From Sanghuangporus weigelae (lineage: Eukaryota; Basidiomycota; Agaricomycetes; Hymenochaetales; Hymenochaetaceae), in NCBI GenBank assembly GCA_033182465.1, contig CP137323.1:1178001-1242000 (forward strand): 64,000 bases of DNA, given 5' to 3'. How positions within the stretch are numbered: position 1 is the stretch's first letter; the number at the start of each line of letters is the position of its first letter. This document shows positions 1 through 7,225 of the stretch, piece by piece. The position numbers and the translations under genes are program-made. A model generated the notes under the pieces. It did no database searches. It saw nothing but the letters and a program-made list of their open reading frames with translations, and was not told where the DNA came from.

Positions 1-712
1 TGCAACGGAGAAGCCAAAAGTTTACGTGAAGTCACTCCCTTGCATCATGCTAGGATGTGCCTTCACGCTGAAAGGCACTCCAATTACACTCTTTCTTCGA
101 AAAAACTCCATTTGGGGGTTGAAGAGCCGTAGGTAAACACCTGGAACTTCACTCCCAAATTGGTATAAAACTTATTCATTAACGACTTTATGATTTCTTT
201 CTTATCACTTTCAATTGCGTCATATTCTTTACATGATGCACATTTCATATTCATATCCCTTCCCACCACCCTTTACAAGTCAATGTCTTCCCAGACACCC
301 TTTTCACGACGTTCCTGCGAAGCAATACCTGCATTTTCGACGACCGGATCGATAACCTCAACGTCATAACCGAGCGCGAGGTGAACTCGAAGCGCGACAG
401 TAGTAACATCGCGCTGGAACGATTGCATTTCGAAGTCAGCCTCCTAGAGGATGATTAACAACTCGAAACGGCACAGAGCATGCATCACTTACCTGAGCAC
501 GCCTCTTACGCTCCAAAATCCAATGATTTATGCCGAAAATCGCGACAATAACGACAAAAACAGTAACAGCAGCGGCGACTTTCGACATTTTGGAGCAGAG
601 ATGATGATGGTTTGATAGCAAAAATCAACCATCACTAGGCGACCCTTTATCCGAGCTTTCTCACGGATTAGGATGAACATTTCTCCGAAAGTTCATCTTA
701 GGGGGGGTGTAG
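1..712 (+). mobile_element. Ty3/Gypsy chromovirus, 3' end of internal region (cut by window edge)
   Basis: This stretch matches the last 712 bp of the internal region of the array units further right (for example 13,225-13,936) wherever compared. It ends with a purine tract followed directly by the LTR at 713. The rest of this copy, or of an array it may belong to, lies left of the window, so its size and left target duplication cannot be seen. It is in the same orientation as the array at 3,158-37,809 but separated from it by 933 bp of host DNA, so it is a separate insertion. Confidence 0.93.
273..588 (-). CDS. predicted two-exon antisense gene for a small membrane protein (copy in the left element)
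   Basis: Exon 1 is 588-493 and exon 2 is 443-273 on the minus strand, separated by a 49-nt intron. The product would be 88 residues. Residues 4-20 form a hydrophobic membrane segment starting AAAVTVFVVIV, followed by a basic ERKRR stretch. The second exon gives a soluble acidic tail ending WEDIDL. The ATG has a strong fungal context (CCAAAATGTC), the donor is a textbook CAG|GTAAGT, the acceptor CTCTAG, and the frame is kept across the intron. It lies antisense to the element, just inside its 3' LTR. I do not recognise the protein. Expression is not shown by the sequence; chance is the alternative. Confidence 0.5.
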
Positions 713-2224
713 TGAAAGGATCCGCTCAAAAACTCGCATCAGGATCGACACGATCAACAGATCTACACGATCAGCTTTCCAAACGCGACCGGTAACCAAG
801 CCAGCTATCAAAGGCCCAAGCAATCGAGCGGCCTAGGCAACAGTAACCCGTTACCACCCGAGCGCTAGAAGCACCGAAGCGGATACGTAATCCCGCTAAC
901 AGCTAACACCGCCGACCGCCTATTACCGCGGACTACCACTCTAACGCCGCCGACCAAGCAACCAGAGCGACCTCGATCAAAAGAAGCGATCAAACTTCTT
1001 AGAAGTCCAGAAGCACAACTACTAAAGCCTAAACGCTAAAAGGCTAAAGGCTAATAAGGTTTATGGAGACCTCACTGGCATTTCAGCACTGTCAAGTCTG
1101 TGCACGAGTTTACATGGTCCTTTATGAAGTATACTACTTAGTATGCACGGCAACAGTTGGTACGCGTGACTGTCACATCGAAACCGAGCGACACCTTCAA
1201 GATACAATGCATTCCAATCCACCAAACCCAGTGGTACCCAAGAAACGAGAGGAACTCACGATCACAACTCGAACCCCTCGAACTGCGAACCCGATAACTT
1301 GGAGAATGATTGGATGGTATAGACCGGAGTTGCACACACCATGTCCAGCATCTACGATACAGGCAAACCTTTATTTACCAAGAGATGCGAACCTGGAGAC
1401 CAAGCAATTACAACTCCTTATACAACGAAGGATATGGCGCTACATTCGAGATATACGATACGAAGGCAAAGCATGGCTAGTCACCAGAACCCAGCAGAAC
1501 CCACCAGCAGAGCTTATGCAGTTCATGATATGCCTTGGACCATACTCTACACCGACCCGACACCTTAACACTGACGTGCGAGTTATGCTTACCCTCGCTG
1601 GACCTCGAGATGAATTCCGAAGAATCACATACCGAGCAGCCTACATCGCTCCAAGAGCAAAGATGCCACTCAATGACGGCAATGACATCGTTATGGAGTA
1701 CTGACAGTGGAGCATTCCATATCGGAGCACCACCTCTATTGTCTCAGTCAGCAACTCCAAAGAATTCTGTCATAGTGGAGACGACCTTACAAAGATTGGA
1801 GCAAAGTGGAGCGAAGCGCAGCAGGATGACAAAGGAACAGATGTAATGGTGGAGGAAAGTGGAGTAAAGTGGAGACAGGATGAGTAAGAAATAGGACGGA
1901 AAATGGAATATCTGGGAGCATAAATAGTTGTAGGATTAGGCCCTCATTTCCCCATCTTTCGATCCTCTTAACACACTGGTGTAAAGCTTGCCCTACAGCG
2001 AGCTATTACTGTGTGCTTTGTACTATCACGCCTCTTGGAAATCCCAATCTGCTTTACTATTACCTCGTATCTGAAAGCATCCATAACTCGGACCGTGACT
2101 AGGAAGGCTAGTAAGGGACCGCGTGGTACAGCCAGACGTGGGTAGATAAGATCACCTCTGCACAACACACCGCTGCTTAGGCAAAAGGATCAAACCGGTG
2201 TAACCCCGGGCCTACTCCCTAACA
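713..2224 (+). repeat. LTR of the left chromovirus copy
   Basis: A 1,512-bp LTR beginning TGAAAGG and ending CCTAACA (TG...CA ends). It matches the other four LTRs in layout and length. Its right edge at 2,224 abuts the coding sequence of a SET-domain gene, which it truncates. The first 5 bp of the right flank are AATTG; the matching left flank is outside the window. It contains the same U3 reading frame (1,063-1,704), GTGGAG repeats, TATA-like box and RNA-start region described for the LTR at 3,158-4,669. Confidence 0.95.
1063..1704 (+). CDS. 213-codon open frame inside U3 of the LTR (left copy)
   Basis: Same frame as the one described at 3,508-4,149, with an identical translation. Listed separately because this LTR belongs to a different insertion from the array, so the frame has stayed open in two independent insertions. 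Confidence 0.4.
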   Translation: METSLAFQHCQVCARVYMVLYEVYYLVCTATVGTRDCHIETERHLQDTMHSNPPNPVVPKKREELTITTRTPRTANPITWRMIGWYRPELHTPCPASTIQANLYLPRDANLETKQLQLLIQRRIWRYIRDIRYEGKAWLVTRTQQNPPAELMQFMICLGPYSTPTRHLNTDVRVMLTLAGPRDEFRRITYRAAYIAPRAKMPLNDGNDIVMEY

Positions 2225-2996
2225 AATTGCATGTGAGGCAGTATCTCCTTTTGACTTGCTCCTGTCTGTTGGACTTTGGGCTGGAGTTGTTAATATAAGT
2301 AATGGTGATCTCCTCGCCCCTTTCAATGTCGCGAGTCACCAGAAGAGCCTTTGTGATTGTCTTCCGGTCGAATCTGTGCGTCGTGTTCGGATCACAACTC
2401 TCATGGCAAGTGAGGTATTCATTCTCGCTCCAAAAAATCAAATGTGCTAACCTGTGATTGGCATATGAGATGTTCAGACAGATAGTGGAGTAGGCAGGAC
2501 ACTCTTCCAACTCAGGAAATAAAGCTGCAAGAGCATTAGTTCACAGTATACTACTCGGAGGGACGTATTCATCGAGGGACATGCAATTGTGCAATTGCAG
2601 AAATCTTTTGCGGTCTCTTTGCTCCAACAAGTACAGCAACTGAAGCATGATACTGTCCTCTGGAAGGTTCTGATATCTGCAATTGGTCCAGAACATTTTC
2701 GGTATCATAATTATTGGTCTTTCCCGGATGATCACTTCTCCCTTTTGTATCCTTCGCCCCGCAACTGGACCATGCCCTTTGGATGCACGTGGAACAATCT
2801 CGAACGGAGGCGTGAAAGGCGTCTCGGGTGGTTGCCATCCTTTGTTCGCCTGAATAAGGTCGTTGACATCTTGGTAAAGGGCTCATGCCCCTATGACATG
2901 TTTCCTATCGGGTATTCTACACTCGCGCATGCAGATCTGGGTCATTTTCATGGTCTCATAGACCACCATGATGTTGTCAACGGTTGAAGGCGACAT
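2225..2996 (-). pseudogene. SET-domain protein gene, 5' part, cut by an LTR element
   Basis: Read on the minus strand from an ATG at 2996. Exon 1 is 2996-2921; a short intron of about 39 nt is followed by an exon from 2881 giving ANKGW...PFEIVPRASKG, then GPVAGRRIQKGEVIIRE, the usual N-terminal part of the SET fold in SMYD-like fungal methyltransferases. At least one more short intron lies near 2520-2555. A clear 54-nt intron at 2451-2398 restores the conserved NHSCDPN motif, followed by RDIERGEEITITY and the start of the post-SET cysteine motif (RRYCLTCN). The frame is cut exactly there by the LTR ending at 2224. The predicted activity is SAM-dependent lysine methylation. The 3' end should lie beyond the left element. 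The gene is probably inactive, as its last cysteines are split off and its upstream DNA is separated by the array. Confidence 0.8.
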
Positions 2997-3152
2997 ACTC
3001 GAAACTATTCCTATGCAATAATTCTGCAAATCATTGTCAGTGTGCAATCCTGGAAATCAACTTTCACCTACCATGAAGCTATGGCTTAGCCTGGTTGTTG
3101 GAGAAGCAGGGTAGCGGTGGCTCAAATTTAAGTGGCAGCGATTCTTCACGTT

Positions 3153-3157
3153 CGGAC
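3153..3157. repeat. left target-site duplication of the array (CGGAC)
   Basis: CGGAC directly precedes the first LTR of the array and recurs at 37,810-37,814 after its last base. A 5-bp duplication is usual for Ty3/Gypsy integrases. It lies about 156 bp upstream of the SET gene start codon, in its presumed promoter or 5' leader. Confidence 0.9.
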
Positions 3158-3507
3158 TGAAAGGATCCGCTCAAAAACTCGCATCAGGATCGACACGATC
3201 AACAGATCTACACGATCAGCTTTCCAAACGCGACCGGTAACCAAGCCAGCTATCAAAGGCCCAAGCAATCGAGCGGCCTAGGCAACAGTAACCCGTTACC
3301 ACCCGAGCGCTAGAAGCACCGAAGCGGATACGTAATCCCGCTAACAGCTAACACCGCCGACCGCCTATTACCGCGGACTACCACTCTAACGCCGCCGACC
3401 AAGCAACCAGAGCGACCTCGATCAAAAGAAGCGATCAAACTTCTTAGAAGTCCAGAAGCACAACTACTAAAGCCTAAACGCTAAAAGGCTAAAGGCTAAT
3501 AAGGTTT

Positions 3508-4149
3508 ATGGAGACCTCACTGGCATTTCAGCACTGTCAAGTCTGTGCACGAGTTTACATGGTCCTTTATGAAGTATACTACTTAGTATGCACGGCAACA
3601 GTTGGTACGCGTGACTGTCACATCGAAACCGAGCGACACCTTCAAGATACAATGCATTCCAATCCACCAAACCCAGTGGTACCCAAGAAACGAGAGGAAC
3701 TCACGATCACAACTCGAACCCCTCGAACTGCGAACCCGATAACTTGGAGAATGATTGGATGGTATAGACCGGAGTTGCACACACCATGTCCAGCATCTAC
3801 GATACAGGCAAACCTTTATTTACCAAGAGATGCGAACCTGGAGACCAAGCAATTACAACTCCTTATACAACGAAGGATATGGCGCTACATTCGAGATATA
3901 CGATACGAAGGCAAAGCATGGCTAGTCACCAGAACCCAGCAGAACCCACCAGCAGAGCTTATGCAGTTCATGATATGCCTTGGACCATACTCTACACCGA
4001 CCCGACACCTTAACACTGACGTGCGAGTTATGCTTACCCTCGCTGGACCTCGAGATGAATTCCGAAGAATCACATACCGAGCAGCCTACATCGCTCCAAG
4101 AGCAAAGATGCCACTCAATGACGGCAATGACATCGTTATGGAGTACTGA
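3508..4149 (+). CDS. 213-codon open frame inside the LTR (U3)
   Basis: An uninterrupted ATG-to-stop frame lying wholly in U3, repeated in every full LTR of the window. The predicted protein is basic and hydrophilic after residue 40, has cysteines near its N-terminus (HCQVCARVY) and no obvious known motif. I do not recognise it. Because the predicted RNA start is downstream in R, the 5' LTR copy would not be on the element's own transcript, but the 3' LTR copy would lie in its 3' region, as with the U3-encoded accessory genes of some vertebrate retroviruses (MMTV sag, lentiviral nef). That comparison is of position only. A chance frame kept open by recent amplification remains possible. Confidence 0.45.
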   Translation: METSLAFQHCQVCARVYMVLYEVYYLVCTATVGTRDCHIETERHLQDTMHSNPPNPVVPKKREELTITTRTPRTANPITWRMIGWYRPELHTPCPASTIQANLYLPRDANLETKQLQLLIQRRIWRYIRDIRYEGKAWLVTRTQQNPPAELMQFMICLGPYSTPTRHLNTDVRVMLTLAGPRDEFRRITYRAAYIAPRAKMPLNDGNDIVMEY

Positions 4150-4151
4150 CA

Positions 4152-4319
4152 GTGGAGCATTCCATATCGGAGCACCACCTCTATTGTCTCAGTCAGCAAC
4201 TCCAAAGAATTCTGTCATAGTGGAGACGACCTTACAAAGATTGGAGCAAAGTGGAGCGAAGCGCAGCAGGATGACAAAGGAACAGATGTAATGGTGGAGG
4301 AAAGTGGAGTAAAGTGGAG
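4152..4319 (+). promoter_or_regulatory. cluster of six GTGGAG motifs upstream of the LTR TATA box
   Basis: GTGGAG occurs at 4152, 4220, 4251, 4294, 4304 and 4314. The last three are spaced exactly 10 bp apart, about one helical turn, and end some 45 bp before the TATA-like box. This looks like an activator-binding array, but the binding protein is unknown. The same cluster recurs in every LTR and twice in the duplicated last LTR. Confidence 0.45.
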
Positions 4320-4363
4320 ACAGGATGAGTAAGAAATAGGACGGAAAATGGAATATCTGGGAG

Positions 4364-4410
4364 CATAAATAGTTGTAGGATTAGGCCCTCATTTCCCCAT
4401 CTTTCGATCC
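4364..4410 (+). promoter_or_regulatory. LTR core promoter: TATA-like box and predicted RNA start
   Basis: CATAAATAG at 4364-4372 is followed 34 bp later by ATCTTTCGATCC (4399-4410), a good distance for a transcription start. These 12 nt are the exact reverse complement of the sequence just inside the internal region (4672-4683). That supports both the start position and self-priming. Equivalent sites occur in the other LTRs, for example 15178, 25957, 36736 and 37539. Confidence 0.6.
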
Positions 4411-4671
4411 TCTTAACACACTGGTGTAAAGCTTGCCCTACAGCGAGCTATTACTGTGTGCTTTGTACTATCACGCCTCTTGGAAATCCCAATCTGCTTT
4501 ACTATTACCTCGTATCTGAAAGCATCCATAACTCGGACCGTGACTAGGAAGGCTAGTAAGGGACCGCGTGGTACAGCCAGACGTGGGTAGATAAGATCAC
4601 CTCTGCACAACACACCGCTGCTTAGGCAAAAGGATCAAACCGGTGTAACCCCGGGCCTACTCCCTAACATT

Positions 4672-4683
4672 GGATCGAAAGAT
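4672..4683 (+). promoter_or_regulatory. primer-binding site, self-priming type
   Basis: GGATCGAAAGAT, beginning 2 bp after the LTR, is perfectly complementary over 12 nt to the predicted 5' end of the element's RNA in R (4399-4410). In Tf1 and related chromoviruses the RNA 5' end folds back on the priming site, is cleaved and primes minus-strand synthesis, so no tRNA is used. A tRNA primer (the site contains TGG) is the alternative, but the 12-nt self-match is hard to explain by chance. Confidence 0.65.
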
Positions 4684-4730
4684 CACTCGCTAGTTTTACC
4701 ACCACCTCTCACGGGCAAGGTTCTTGGCTA

Positions 4731-5072
4731 GTGTTTTATCGAGGCGAGGACCGTCGACCTCAAGTCCCTATCGACGTCACTAGTTTCGAGACTAGTACCC
4801 ATATCGAATCCTCAGGACAAGTGCACATCCTGGAGAACGACAAACCCGATTCACTTAAATCACATATCTACTATCATAACCCCTACAACGACGAAGTGTA
4901 CCTAATAGCAAAGGCATCTGGTAGCCCTGCAGTTGGGAGCACGCAAACAACAACCACGAAAGTAGCAGCAGTCCCTTCCACTATTGCTACATTCGACGAG
5001 AAAGGAACTACTTGGTTAACAGCACCAAGGAACAATAACCCTGAAGCATCAGGCGAGAAACGAAGTTCATGA
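4731..5072 (+). CDS. possible leader open frame before the coiled-coil gene
   Basis: An open stretch of 113 codons between the priming site and the coiled-coil frame. It contains no ATG in frame, so it would need a non-ATG start or an upstream exon. Its composition resembles the neighbouring frames (rich in T, S, N, P), and its end overlaps the next start as ATGA at 5069-5072, an arrangement used for stop-restart translation in some eukaryotic viruses and elements. Whether it is translated is doubtful. Confidence 0.25.
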   Translation: MFYRGEDRRPQVPIDVTSFETSTHIESSGQVHILENDKPDSLKSHIYYHNPYNDEVYLIAKASGSPAVGSTQTTTTKVAAVPSTIATFDEKGTTWLTAPRNNNPEASGEKRSS

Positions 5073-6103
5073 ACCGATCAGGAAACGCCAACAACAGAAG
5101 TAACGGTCATCGAACGAACGAACGGGCGAACGATAATCAAACGAGGTTCACACCTAGATCCCTCGACGAACGAGTTCAACATATCACCAACAGGCTACGA
5201 AGTCTGGAAAGCGATCACGACATACTATACGCGACAACGAACCACAGCATATTGTATCCACCAGTGATCAGAAGGCTACAAGAAAGGGTTGAAAGACTGG
5301 AAGAACGAACTGCAAACACGGGGCAGTCAAACAGTCTACCAACCGGAGCATACGCGACAGCAGTAGGAGATCGATTCGAAGCACTCGAAACAACTACTCG
5401 AAGAATTGGAGCACAGGTAGCAGCTCTAGAGAGATATACTCTGGAATTGGATCGAGCAGCAGGGGCACTCAATCAACGGGTCATAGACGGAAACGGAGTA
5501 CTTGACCGAGAGCTCAACGCTATCCGAAACAGGATTACTGCTCAGGAACAACAACTACAGACAATCGAGACGAGAATCGGAGAGCTTAACAGGACAGCTC
5601 TAGATCAGCCAAGGATTGTTCAAGACATCCATAACCTGCGAGAAGCCCTACTCCAACTAGGACAAACAATCGAGTCGAGTCAACGCACCTACGCAGCTAT
5701 ACTCACATCGGTACAGACAACCGAAGCTACCTCAAGGAACATACTCGAACACGCTCAACGAATTCGAGAAGTAGCTCAGGCAGCACAACGCTGGGAATAC
5801 TTTCTACCAAGAGAGAGAGCCCAACAGGAACAGAGTTCTGACGAATCAGTGTCCTCAGACGAAGAAGCATCACGAAGGCCATTCTTACTCAGAACCCCAC
5901 CTCGAACGGTTGTCATCCAAGTACCAACAGTACCTGCAGTACCAGCAAGTGGTTCAGTAGCAACCCAAGCGCCAGAGAATCCACCACCACCATCCTATTC
6001 ACCACCAGCAGTGCCCATAAGCACTTACGATCATGTCGACAACCGACCAGAAGGTGCAAGCACTGGAGCAGCAACTACAGACTCTTCAGACACAACTCTC
6101 TAA
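5069..6103 (+). CDS. coiled-coil protein upstream of gag, with a PPxY motif
   Basis: 344 codons. Residues 30-240 are rich in heptad-like L/I/E/R/Q patterns (for example RRLQERVERLEER), suggesting a long coiled coil. An acidic serine patch (SSDESVSSDEE) follows, then a proline-rich tail with PPPPSY near residue 305. PPxY is a recognised ligand for WW domains of Nedd4/Rsp5-type ubiquitin ligases and serves as a late (budding) motif in some retroviral Gag proteins; its use here is an inference. The last 71 nt overlap the start of gag in another frame. The protein may be a structural partner or N-terminal extension of Gag. I do not recognise a named family. Confidence 0.6.
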   Translation: MNRSGNANNRSNGHRTNERANDNQTRFTPRSLDERVQHITNRLRSLESDHDILYATTNHSILYPPVIRRLQERVERLEERTANTGQSNSLPTGAYATAVGDRFEALETTTRRIGAQVAALERYTLELDRAAGALNQRVIDGNGVLDRELNAIRNRITAQEQQLQTIETRIGELNRTALDQPRIVQDIHNLREALLQLGQTIESSQRTYAAILTSVQTTEATSRNILEHAQRIREVAQAAQRWEYFLPRERAQQEQSSDESVSSDEEASRRPFLLRTPPRTVVIQVPTVPAVPASGSVATQAPENPPPPSYSPPAVPISTYDHVDNRPEGASTGAATTDSSDTTL

Positions 6104-7121
6104 ACACAGCATCAAGCTTCCGAAGTACTATGGCAAGCGAAGCGAAGATATTGATCTGTGGATTAGTCGATGTATCTCGAAGCTGGCACAGCATGGAGTC
6201 AAGGATGAGGAGGAGATCGCAAAGAGCCTATTTGCGGCACTAGAAGGCGACAGCTACGATTGGTTTGCAGAGAAGAATACCCTAACATCATTCGATGCCA
6301 ATGGGAAACTGAAACCAGTACCTGCGATTATCGCTGCAACAAATGGAATGTTCGCATCACTCAAGGACATGCTGAACTGGATGAGGATCCGAGCAGGACA
6401 TCCGATCATTGGAGAACAGGAAGCCCTATTCCAACTACTATGCATCCAGCAGAAAGGAGCAAGCATTAGGGCGTACAACGACGAGTTCCGACGACTCAAA
6501 GCACGAGCACCAGACACGATGGATAAGCAGATGCTCAAGTACATCTATGTCAAAGGACTAGACATGTGGGTCAAACGACGAGTCGAATCTGTACAACCCG
6601 ACGCTTTCGAGAAGAACGACCTCGATGCATGGATGGAATGGACAAGCAACCTAGCAAACTCTGATGCCAGGCAAAGGCTCATGGGTAGTCAAACATACAC
6701 CCCGAGATTCAAATCGAACGGACAGTCATCTTTCCGACCACCAGTACAAACAACGAAACGAGATCCAGACGCCATGGATGTAGATGCACTCCGAGGCTTG
6801 CCGAAGAAGGGAGGCAAATGCTACAACTGTGAAAAGTCAGGACATTACGCAAAGGATTGCAAGGCACCAAGGAAGCAAAAGGGTTCTTCCTCTAAGCGGC
6901 CGAAGAAGACTAATGGTGTAAAACGGAGGACGATGACAACACGAACAATCGATTTCAAGGAAACATGTCCCGATCCACACTGCCGAAGGCCAGTCCACTA
7001 CGACCATGTAGCATGGGCTAAAGGCGATGAATCAGCAGGATGGACTTGCAAGCATGACGAAGAATACCGAAACAACATTCGCAAATCCCTAGCAAGTAAA
7101 GAGCAACAGGGAAAAGATTAA
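6033..7121 (+). CDS. gag: gag (capsid and nucleocapsid)
   Basis: 362 codons with an ATG start. A short N-terminal coiled coil is followed by the Ty3-type Gag core (residues about 30-220, with motifs such as KLPKYYGKRSEDIDLWI and LFQLLCIQQKGASIRAYNDE). A classical CX2CX4HX4C zinc knuckle (CYNCEKSGHYAKDC) lies near residue 265, within basic sequence. A second Cys/His cluster near the C-terminus (CPDPHCRRPVHYDH...CKHD) may bind another zinc. Function: assembly of virus-like particles and packaging of the element RNA. It overlaps the coiled-coil frame and lies 104 nt before pol. Confidence 0.93.
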   Translation: MSTTDQKVQALEQQLQTLQTQLSKHSIKLPKYYGKRSEDIDLWISRCISKLAQHGVKDEEEIAKSLFAALEGDSYDWFAEKNTLTSFDANGKLKPVPAIIAATNGMFASLKDMLNWMRIRAGHPIIGEQEALFQLLCIQQKGASIRAYNDEFRRLKARAPDTMDKQMLKYIYVKGLDMWVKRRVESVQPDAFEKNDLDAWMEWTSNLANSDARQRLMGSQTYTPRFKSNGQSSFRPPVQTTKRDPDAMDVDALRGLPKKGGKCYNCEKSGHYAKDCKAPRKQKGSSSKRPKKTNGVKRRTMTTRTIDFKETCPDPHCRRPVHYDHVAWAKGDESAGWTCKHDEEYRNNIRKSLASKEQQGKD

Positions 7122-7225
7122 GACCTCCATCGAACGAGACTGCGCGATGTGAGTGTGACAAGGGTGACGAGAAAGGTTTCAACAACCAGTGTTTCAAACC
7201 TCCTGGGTTCAACCCCAGTGAAGCG

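Larger units (their letters stand above)
3158..4669 (+). repeat. LTR 1 of the array (outer left)
   Basis: 1,512 bp, TG...CA ends. If RNA starts near 4399, U3 is about 1,241 bp and R plus U5 about 271 bp. U3 holds a 213-codon frame, then a cluster of GTGGAG repeats and a TATA-like box. Such a long LTR with an open frame is unusual in fungal Ty3 elements. Confidence 0.96.

Noticed and set aside
84-269. 61-codon minus-strand frame near the 3' end of each element
   Set aside because: It starts with GTG, follows the stop of the antisense gene, and has no recognised motif; it may be part of the antisense gene's 3' untranslated region.
4670-4690. Conventional tRNA primer-binding site
   Set aside because: The site contains TGG near the LTR end, but the 12-nt perfect complementarity to the predicted RNA 5' end gives a better explanation; no particular tRNA could be matched by eye.
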